Below are positions 41,911-48,760 of a stretch of 48,760 nt of DNA, in pieces. This DNA comes from Geothrix sp. (lineage in GTDB: Bacteria; Acidobacteriota; Holophagae; Holophagales; Holophagaceae). The stretch's first letter is position 1. Each line of letters starts with the position of its first letter. Both the position numbers and the translations under genes were made by a program. A model generated the notes under the pieces. The model was given only the letters and a program-made list of their open reading frames with translations, ran no database searches and was not told the origin of the DNA. The stretch covers positions 1-48,760 of the forward strand of contig JAVBYJ010000002.1 in the NCBI GenBank assembly GCA_030824075.1, read 5' to 3'.

Positions 41911-44136
41911 TTATGCGGGCCGACTTTGTTTCGCCCTGGTCAGAGCCAGGTCCACCGTCTCCAGGAACTCGGTGACCTTGATCGGTTTGGTGAGATACCG
42001 AAAAAAGCCTGCCTCCAAACCCAGCTCGATGTCGCGGGGTAGCGCATTGGCACTGATCGCCACCACGGGAATGCGCGCGGTGGTGGGGTCCTCCATCAGG
42101 ATTTTCAACGCCTCGGTCCCGCTGATGCCAGGCAGACTGATGTCCATCAGGATGACGTCCGGCTGTGCGGTGCGCGCGATCTCGATGCCGCGGGTGCCAT
42201 CTGTGGCGCTCAGCAAGCGAAGATCGGGGCGGCGCGCCAGAATCTCCTCAACCAGCATCAGATTGGCCGGGTTGTCCTCGACGTAGAGCAGGGTCTGCAA
42301 CCGGGCGGAGGCATCATCCTGCGCCGGGGAGAGCGACGCGGGTTCGGTGGCAGCGGCGGCCGTCTGGGGTGCGTGAGACAGGTCGAGTTCGATCCAGAAC
42401 ACACTGCCCTTCCCGACGGTGCTTTCCACACCGATGACGCCCCGCATCAATTCGACCAGCCGCTTGCAGACCACCAGGCCGATGCCGGTGCCCTCGACCG
42501 TGCCCTCTCTTTGGCCAAGGCGATTGAAGGGCTGGAACAGCTGGGCCATCTGCTCCGGGGCCAACCCCGCACCGGTGTCCTGGACGCAAATGCGCAGGCG
42601 TCCAGACGAGCTCCCGTGGCAGGACACCTCGACCGTTCCACCCATCTGGTTGTACTTGATCGCGTTGGAAAGCAGGTTCACGAGGATCTGCTTCAACCGC
42701 TTCTGGTCGGCCTGGACAAAGGTGGGGAGGCCGAACTGGGGATAGATCATGCTGACACTGTGTTTCTCGGCCTGGGCTTCGACCATGTAGCGGCAATCCT
42801 GCATGACCTCAGCCAGGGAAATCGGTTCCAGCGACAAGGCCACCTTGCCAGATTCGATTTTCGCGAGATCGAGGATTTCGTTGATCAATTCGAGCAGGTA
42901 CCAACCGGCCTTGAGGATCTGATCGACGCTCAGCTTCTGGGTGGGAGTCGGCGGCGGGGTTCCGGATTCCAGCAGCTGGGCGAAACCGAGGATCGCGCCG
43001 AGCGGCGTGCGCAGTTCATGGCTCATGCTGGACAGGAATTCCGATTTGGCGAGGTTGGCCTTTTCCGCCACGACCTTGGCGTATTCGAGATCGGCGTTCC
43101 GGTCCTCGAGGGCCTGGTTGAGGGTGGCCCGCTCAGCCTCAATCTGCTTGTGCGCCGTGTTGTCGGTACCGATCAGCAGGTACCCGATGATGTTGTTTTG
43201 GCCATCGCGCAGCGCCGAGACCGAGAGCACCATCGGGAGTCGCCCGCCATCTTGACGAATGCAGGTCAGCTCGTAGATGTCTTCAATGCCACGCGAGGCC
43301 TTGAACACCAGCGCCTCGAACCCTGGGGCCACGGGCCGGGCCAGCGCGACGCTCATCGCCTTGGCCCGGGCGATCACTTCCTCGGGATCGGCAAGGTCGA
43401 ATGGCGTGAGCTTGGTCATCACGTCAGCGGCCCGATAGCCCAACATGCTTTCTGCGCCCACGTTGAAGAGCTGAATGACGCCCTTCGCATCCGTGGCGAT
43501 GCTCAGGAACTTGGCGCTGTTGAACATGGCGCTATGCAAGGCGCCCTCTTTGACCAGCGCCGCTTCAGCTTCCTTGCGCGCGCTGACATCGCTCAACACG
43601 AAGCGCAGGGCCGGCGTGCCCGCTTCATCGAGCGCCACGGTGGCTTCCAAGTGGGCCCAGAAGGGCGTTCCATCCGGTTTCACCATCCGCAGGTCCCACG
43701 CCTGGGGGTCACCGGTTTCAAGAAGCCGCTTGCGGTGCAGGTAGTAAATGTCCTGATCTGAACTGAAGACGAAACGGCTCATGGGCCGCTCGACCAGTTC
43801 ACTCCGGGTGACGCCCAGCAGGAGGGCGGCCGTGAGGTTGGCTTGCAGGATCAACCCTTGCTCGTTTAGCGTGCAATAGCCCATGGGCGCCAGATCGTAG
43901 AGGTCGAAATAGCGCGCCCGCGTGATCTCCAGTTCCACCTGGGCCCGGCGCAGCTCCTCATTCTGCATTTCCAGCTCAATTTGATGGACCCGGAGCTCGT
44001 GGAGCGTTTGCCGCACGAACGCGAGCGACAGATCCCCGATGTCTTCCTCCAGCAGGCTGGCCTTCTCCCGGGCGAGTTCTTCCGCCCGCTCCCGCAATTC
44101 GGCAGCGCCCAGGGGCCCTTTATTCGGGTCGGCCAT
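41911..44136 (-). CDS. Hybrid histidine kinase PAS-PAS-HisKA-HATPase-REC
   Basis: A soluble 741-residue hybrid kinase. A helical start with coiled coil (residues 5-75) precedes two PAS domains (about 80-195 and 200-330). HisKA has SMSHELRTPLGAILGF, HATPase has NLLSNAIKYN, DTGAGLAPEQ and GTGIGLVVCK, and the receiver (about 615-730) has YVEDNPANLMLVEEIL and VILMDISLPGISG. Its start overlaps the end of the CheB/CheR fusion by 17 bases and has GAGG upstream, so the two are coupled. Confidence 0.94.
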   Translation of the reverse strand: MADPNKGPLGAAELRERAEELAREKASLLEEDIGDLSLAFVRQTLHELRVHQIELEMQNEELRRAQVELEITRARYFDLYDLAPMGYCTLNEQGLILQANLTAALLLGVTRSELVERPMSRFVFSSDQDIYYLHRKRLLETGDPQAWDLRMVKPDGTPFWAHLEATVALDEAGTPALRFVLSDVSARKEAEAALVKEGALHSAMFNSAKFLSIATDAKGVIQLFNVGAESMLGYRAADVMTKLTPFDLADPEEVIARAKAMSVALARPVAPGFEALVFKASRGIEDIYELTCIRQDGGRLPMVLSVSALRDGQNNIIGYLLIGTDNTAHKQIEAERATLNQALEDRNADLEYAKVVAEKANLAKSEFLSSMSHELRTPLGAILGFAQLLESGTPPPTPTQKLSVDQILKAGWYLLELINEILDLAKIESGKVALSLEPISLAEVMQDCRYMVEAQAEKHSVSMIYPQFGLPTFVQADQKRLKQILVNLLSNAIKYNQMGGTVEVSCHGSSSGRLRICVQDTGAGLAPEQMAQLFQPFNRLGQREGTVEGTGIGLVVCKRLVELMRGVIGVESTVGKGSVFWIELDLSHAPQTAAAATEPASLSPAQDDASARLQTLLYVEDNPANLMLVEEILARRPDLRLLSATDGTRGIEIARTAQPDVILMDISLPGISGTEALKILMEDPTTARIPVVAISANALPRDIELGLEAGFFRYLTKPIKVTEFLETVDLALTRAKQSRPA

Positions 44137-47100
44137 CGGAGGCCTCTGCGGTTCGAATCATCTTGGACTCTCTAGGCCGTTCCGTGGTCGCGATCGCGTA
44201 CACCTGCCCGGCCTCATTCATCAACGCAGTGGAGATGATCGAGACCTTTAGGATAGCCCCATCCTTGGTCAGCCGCTGGGCCAGATACGGCTCCAGGATT
44301 TCGGCCTGGCTCAGCTGACGCAACAGGGCCAAGGCCTCCTTGCGCAGCCCCTCCGGGATCCGGTCGCGGACGTTCATCGCCAGCGCTTCGACCTCGCTCC
44401 AGCCGTACAGCCTCACCGCACCGGGGTTCCACGCGAGGATGCGGCCCTCCAGATCCTGCACGGTGATGGCATCGTGGGCGTCCCGCACCACCACCGCCAG
44501 CCGGAGCAAGTCGCTGGTTTTTTGCAATGCCTCCTGCGCGTGTTTCATGTCCGTGATATCCACGAAGGTGATCACCGCACCCTCGATCACGTTGTCGAGC
44601 GTGCGGTAGGGCAGGATGCGCATCGTGTACCACTTGCCCTCCGTGGTCTGGACCTCCCTTTCTTTGGGAATCAGCGAGTCCAGCACGGCGCGCGTGTCGG
44701 CCACCAGGTCGTCATAGCCGACCAGGTTGGAGACCAGGTGGCCCACGGGGCGTCCCACATCGCTCAGGATCAGGTTGATCATCCGGGTGGCGGTCGGAGT
44801 GAAGCGCAGGATGCGCAGGTGGTAATCCAGAAAGACCGTGCCGATGCCCGTGCCCGCCAGGAGGTTGTTCATATCGTTGTTGGCGTGCGACAGATCCAGC
44901 ACCTTGGTTTGCAATTCGGCATTCACCGTGGCCAGTTCCTCGTTGACCGATTGCAGTTCCTCCTTGGAGGTCTCCAGCTCCTCGTTGGTGGATTGCAATT
45001 CCTCGTTCACGGACTGCATTTCCTCATTGGAGGATTTGAGCTCTTCATTGGAGGTCTCCAGTTCCTCGTTGGCCGTCTGGAGATACTCTTCCTTGGCCCG
45101 CAGCTCCTGTTTGAGCGCGGCGATGCGCGCATCGGTGTCCGCCTTGGGGTCGCCCGCGCCAGCCCGGGGGCGCGGGGCGATCGGCAATGCCTGGTCCGGG
45201 TCGAAGGCGGCGGGGGACGATGCTTCATCCAGGATGACCAGGTACAGCGGTGCCCCAAGGGTGGCGGCCTGGCCTGAAGTCACCGGATGAATGCTCAGAT
45301 CGACGCGGGTGAAGTGGCCGTTGGTTTTGACGCGCAGATTTTGGCAGTACACGGGTTCTTTCGTAGCCGAGACCTTGTGCAGGGCCGTCGCGAGTTCGCG
45401 CCGCAACCCATCGCGGGCCATCTTCAGGATGTTGTTGATGCCTGCTTCGCCGGGGGCCGGTTCCAGGTACATCCCGGTTCGTCCGTGCAGGTAGAGGATG
45501 TCCCCGTGGCCATTGACGAGCGCGCCGGTCGGGGCAACCTGCTGCAGAAGGGCCTGCTCGGTCAGTTCGCGCAGCGGCAGTTTCACCGGCGAGGCCGTTT
45601 TCGCCGTCCCCCGCCGGGGTGCCACATCCCCATCGACCGTGGGTGTGAGGAAGCGGCCCAGCGCCATGCGCTGCGCCCCCTGGAAATCCTCTTTGCGCTG
45701 ATACAGCTTCAGTTTGCGATCCAGCACGGCGTAGAGATCGCCAAACTCCCCCACCGTCTCCGACGTGCCGAGGAAAAGGAATCCCTGGGGATTCAGCGCG
45801 TAATGAAACAAGGGAATGAGCTTTTTCTGCAGGTCGCCACCCATGTAGATCATGAGGTTGCGGCAGCAGATCAGATCGAGCTTGGAGAAGGGGGGGTCCT
45901 TGATCACGTTCTGCTCGGAGAAGATCAGCATGTCGCGGATGCCTTTGTGGATCCGGTAGGCGCTGCCGTCGGGCTCGGCGGTGAAAAAGCGGGCCAGGCG
46001 CTCCGGTGATACATCGGCGGCGATGCTGGCGGGATAGAGGCCGGCGCGGGCCGAGGCAATCGCCTGGCTGTCAATATCCGTGGCAAACACCTGCACGGTG
46101 TAGCTTTGCTTGAGCGCCTCCATGCGCTCCACCAGGAGGATGGCCAGGGAATAGGCCTCTTCGCCCGTGGAGCAGCCCGGCGACCAGACGCGAACGGTGG
46201 CACCCGCCGGTTTCCCCTCAAATATTTTTGGGATGACCTGTGTTTCGAGCGCCTGGAAGGCATCCGGGTCGCGGAAGAAGTTGGTCACTCCGATCAGCAG
46301 ATCGCGGAACAGCGCCTCGACCTCGGCCGGCGTCTGCTGGAGATACTTCACGTACCCCTCCAGCCCCTCGATCTGGTGCACCGCCATGCGCCGCTCGATG
46401 CGGCGATGGATGGTGCTCGGCTTGTATTGGGAAAAGTCGTGACCGGTCTGAACGCGCAGCAGAATGAAGATCTTCTTCAGCGCATTCTCGGTCTTGGGCG
46501 CCGGGAGGATGACGGGCCGGGGGAACCGGCCGAAGGCGTGCGCGGCGTACGCGATCAGCTCGCCGGGCATCTCGGCCGGCGGCAGCACGTAGTCCACCAG
46601 CCCGGTGGAGATGGCGCTGCGCGGCATGCCGTCGTATTCGGTGGATTCGGGGTTCTGGGCCATGACCATGCCGCCCTCGGCCTTGATGGCCCGCACTCCC
46701 AGGGTACCGTCACTGCCCGTGCCAGAAAGCACGATGCAGATGGCCCGCTCATGCTGGTCCTGGGCCAGCGACCGGAAGAAAAAGTCGATGGGCAATCGGT
46801 GGCCGTGGGGCGCGGTAGGTTCCAACAGTTGCAGCGTGCCATTCAGAAAGGCCATGTCCCGGCCCGGCGGGATGATGTAGGCGCAGTTGGGCTGGACCGT
46901 CATCCCATCCTCGACCTCGAAGACCTGCATCCGGGTGTAGCGGCGGATGAGGTCGGTAAGGATGCTCTTGTGATCCGGGGCCAGATGCTGCACCAATACG
47001 AACGCCATGCCGGGATCGACGTCCGCGGGCATCCCCGAAAAGAAGGCCTCGAAGGCCCCCAGCCCCCCTGCGGAAGCGCCGATGCCCACAATGGAAAGGG

Positions 47101-47230
47101 GCTTTGCTGGTGGTGGAGCTGGTGTTTCCGGATCAACGCTCTCCCCCGGCGGTGATGAGGTGTGCGAATCCGGGGCGTGCGCCTGGATCTTCCGCTTCCG
47201 ATCCTGATGATCCGTTTTCGTTCGGTTCAT
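44120..47230 (-). CDS. CheB-CheR-PAS fusion protein
   Basis: A 1036-residue cytoplasmic fusion of a chemoreceptor methylesterase and methyltransferase. CheB (about 45-235) has Ser53 in GIGASAGG, VQHLAPDH and the Asp in SGTGSDGTLG. CheR (about 245-510) has the SAM motif WSPGCSTGEEAYSLAI and CRNLMIYMGG. A linker with PAS-like sequence leads to a coiled coil (about 700-775) and two PAS domains (about 780-890 and 900-1015). No receiver precedes CheB. In known relatives such fusions feed a linked kinase rather than flagellar chemotaxis, which fits the overlap with the hybrid kinase gene. Confidence 0.95.
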   Translation of the reverse strand: MNRTKTDHQDRKRKIQAHAPDSHTSSPPGESVDPETPAPPPAKPLSIVGIGASAGGLGAFEAFFSGMPADVDPGMAFVLVQHLAPDHKSILTDLIRRYTRMQVFEVEDGMTVQPNCAYIIPPGRDMAFLNGTLQLLEPTAPHGHRLPIDFFFRSLAQDQHERAICIVLSGTGSDGTLGVRAIKAEGGMVMAQNPESTEYDGMPRSAISTGLVDYVLPPAEMPGELIAYAAHAFGRFPRPVILPAPKTENALKKIFILLRVQTGHDFSQYKPSTIHRRIERRMAVHQIEGLEGYVKYLQQTPAEVEALFRDLLIGVTNFFRDPDAFQALETQVIPKIFEGKPAGATVRVWSPGCSTGEEAYSLAILLVERMEALKQSYTVQVFATDIDSQAIASARAGLYPASIAADVSPERLARFFTAEPDGSAYRIHKGIRDMLIFSEQNVIKDPPFSKLDLICCRNLMIYMGGDLQKKLIPLFHYALNPQGFLFLGTSETVGEFGDLYAVLDRKLKLYQRKEDFQGAQRMALGRFLTPTVDGDVAPRRGTAKTASPVKLPLRELTEQALLQQVAPTGALVNGHGDILYLHGRTGMYLEPAPGEAGINNILKMARDGLRRELATALHKVSATKEPVYCQNLRVKTNGHFTRVDLSIHPVTSGQAATLGAPLYLVILDEASSPAAFDPDQALPIAPRPRAGAGDPKADTDARIAALKQELRAKEEYLQTANEELETSNEELKSSNEEMQSVNEELQSTNEELETSKEELQSVNEELATVNAELQTKVLDLSHANNDMNNLLAGTGIGTVFLDYHLRILRFTPTATRMINLILSDVGRPVGHLVSNLVGYDDLVADTRAVLDSLIPKEREVQTTEGKWYTMRILPYRTLDNVIEGAVITFVDITDMKHAQEALQKTSDLLRLAVVVRDAHDAITVQDLEGRILAWNPGAVRLYGWSEVEALAMNVRDRIPEGLRKEALALLRQLSQAEILEPYLAQRLTKDGAILKVSIISTALMNEAGQVYAIATTERPRESKMIRTAEASDGRPE

Positions 47231-47333
47231 GGCGAGGCTCCACTACTTGGAATGATGCGCCTAGTGGGGCCGTTTGTATGGATGATCTGATCCTCTGAGC
47301 ACGCTGAAGGTGGTCAGGGCCAAGCGCCAAGGT

Positions 47334-48760
47334 TCACGACAACCCGCCATTGCCCGCGGGCAGGGTGAAACGGATGACCGCCCCCTGCCCTGGTTCACCC
47401 TCGGCACGGATCATGCCCCCATGCCGGCTGACGATGCGCTTGGCAATGGCCAGGCCGATGCCAGTCCCCGGGAACTCGTCGGATCTGTGGAGGCGCTGGA
47501 ATGGAGCAAAGAGCTTGCCGGTCTGGGAGGCTGGAAACCCCGCGCCGTTGTCACGGATGGAGATTTCCACACCGGACGGGGGCGTGACCAGGGAGGTGAT
47601 CGTGATGCGCGCATCTGGCGTGTGGGAGGTGAACTTCCACGCGTTCCCCAGCAGGTTCTCCAGCAGGATCCGCAGCAGCCGGGGATCCCCCAGCACGCTG
47701 AGGGGGCGCGGCACCTGGCAGGTGACCTTGCGGCCCGGATCTGCGGCCTGAAGTCCGGTGAGGACCTGTTCCGCCAAACTTCCCAAGTCCAAGGGAATGG
47801 CCATGAAGTCATCCCGGCCAACCCGGGAGAGTTGCAGCAGATCCTCGATGAGCTGGGCCATCCTGGCGGCCCCTCCTTGAATCCGCTGAAGGTGCCCTGC
47901 GCCAGCCGGAGACAGCCTGGAATCGGCATCCCGGTCCAGGGCTTCGGAAAAGCCTGAGATCGTCCGGATGGGTGCGCGAAGATCATGGGACACGCTGTAG
48001 GCGAAGGCTTCCAATTCCTGGTTGGCCGCTTCCAGCTGGTGGGTGCGCTGTTCCACTCGGCGCTCCAGATCCCGGTTCAGATCCTGGATTTCCGCCTCCA
48101 GGCGCTTGCGGTCGGTGATGTCCCGCACGATCGTGATGACCGTGTCCTCGGCGCTGGAGGCCACTCGCGCTTCAAAGTGCCGGCCCTCGCCTCCTATTTC
48201 CAGCGCATAGTCCAGCTCCTGCACCGCGCCTAGATCCAGGGCGTCGGCATAGGCCTTCATGAATTGAACCGCGATGGGTCCGGGCAGGATCTCTTCGATG
48301 CGTCGATGGAGGAATACCTCTGGGGGCACGAAGAGCTTCCGCGGATCAGTGGCGTGAAACGCCAGGAACTGCCCATCTCGCCGGTTCGTGAAAATGAGAT
48401 CCGGGATGGCGTTGATGAGGGCGCGGTTCTGGTTTTCACTCTCCCGAAGGGCATCCTCCGCGAGTTTCCGTTCCGTGATGTCCCGGATGGCCCCGAACAC
48501 CTTCACGACCCGGCCGTCCTGGAGGATGGTTTGGCTGGTGGTGTGGACCCAGATGCGCCGGCCCTTGGCGGTAATCACTTCCAACTCGAGATCGAACCCA
48601 CGGCAGGACTCAACAGCCTCCTGGACGGCCAGCGTGATCACGGGCCGCCATTCCGGCGCGTAGAACTCGATGGCCGTCTCCACCCTGGGCTCATAGGCGC
48701 CCGGTTCCAGGTCATGAATGCGGTAGGTCTGTCGGGTCCAAAAGAGGCTCTCCGCCTCCA
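47334..48760 (-). CDS. PAS-PAS histidine kinase, N-terminus beyond the right edge
   Basis: The open frame continues through the right edge with PAS-like translation, so this is the C-terminal part (475 residues visible). A PAS with WVHTTSQTILQDGRVVKVFG and DITERK is followed by a second PAS (about 110-215 of the visible part), then HisKA with SYSVSHDLRAPIRTISGFSEAL and HATPase with NLLGNAWKFT, DNGAGFPASQ and GTGIGLAIAK. There is no receiver at its end. It lies upstream of the CheB/CheR fusion by 103 bases and is likely in the same signalling group. Confidence 0.93.
   Translation of the reverse strand, partial: EAESLFWTRQTYRIHDLEPGAYEPRVETAIEFYAPEWRPVITLAVQEAVESCRGFDLELEVITAKGRRIWVHTTSQTILQDGRVVKVFGAIRDITERKLAEDALRESENQNRALINAIPDLIFTNRRDGQFLAFHATDPRKLFVPPEVFLHRRIEEILPGPIAVQFMKAYADALDLGAVQELDYALEIGGEGRHFEARVASSAEDTVITIVRDITDRKRLEAEIQDLNRDLERRVEQRTHQLEAANQELEAFAYSVSHDLRAPIRTISGFSEALDRDADSRLSPAGAGHLQRIQGGAARMAQLIEDLLQLSRVGRDDFMAIPLDLGSLAEQVLTGLQAADPGRKVTCQVPRPLSVLGDPRLLRILLENLLGNAWKFTSHTPDARITITSLVTPPSGVEISIRDNGAGFPASQTGKLFAPFQRLHRSDEFPGTGIGLAIAKRIVSRHGGMIRAEGEPGQGAVIRFTLPAGNGGLS

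Overview
The window is GC-rich, tightly packed bacterial chromosome with 41 protein genes that I can support. I see no tRNA, rRNA, CRISPR array or insertion sequence. The host is Gram-negative: it has a chaperone-usher fimbrial locus with an outer-membrane usher, several predicted lipoproteins, and a MurE carrying the DNPR motif of meso-diaminopimelate enzymes. The gene content, the MraZ-headed cell-wall cluster, the many large hybrid kinases and the composition fit Acidobacteriota, most likely the Holophagae (Geothrix/Holophaga type). That placement is an inference from remembered gene style, not a search result.

Layout. (1) 0.2-6.3 kb, mostly + strand: a TonB-like protein, guaB, pyrC, then small genes (DUF2007/zinc ribbon, membrane protein, GNAT acetyltransferase, carboxypeptidase-regulatory-like protein, NTF2-like protein). 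A possible degenerate integron attC-like site lies just before the acetyltransferase. (2) 6.3-9.2 kb: a zinc alcohol dehydrogenase, an unknown protein and an orphan OmpR-type regulator. (3) 9.2-15.7 kb, - strand: a chaperone-usher operon whose subunits are DUF4402 proteins. It holds two paralogous pilins, a PapD-like chaperone, an unusual usher and a two-domain putative tip subunit. Strong hairpins lie between the early cistrons and an AT-rich control region lies upstream. (4) 15.7-17.5 kb: a TPR protein and a TrmH/SpoU RNA methylase. (5) 17.7-19.5 kb: an aromatic amino acid hydroxylase with its pterin dehydratase. (6) 19.6-23.2 kb: a lipoprotein plus ResB and CcsA of System II cytochrome c assembly, ending at a perfect bidirectional terminator. 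(7) 23.3-35.9 kb, - strand: a division and cell wall cluster, mraZ-rsmH-ftsL-ftsI-murE-tsaC-murF-mraY, then an EAL gene in opposite orientation, then murD and a FAD-linked oxidase. Five 10-bp-spaced MraZ boxes precede mraZ. (8) 36.3-48.8 kb: dense signal transduction, with two single-domain receivers, an operon of hybrid kinase, substrate-binding lipoprotein, kinase and receiver, a CheB-CheR-PAS fusion overlapping a hybrid kinase, and a kinase cut by the right edge.

How it fits together. The pilin operon looks designed to make much pilin and little usher, because stem-loops sit after each pilin gene. The cell-wall cluster makes lipid I precursors and septal peptidoglycan machinery and is probably controlled by MraZ through the five boxes. 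The signalling block pairs an extracytoplasmic solute-binding lipoprotein with membrane and soluble kinases but no transporter, which suggests sensing rather than uptake. The most original material is the DUF4402 fimbrial operon, the transporterless sensory operon, the heptameric DNA repeats at two cell-wall gene junctions and the attC-like site.
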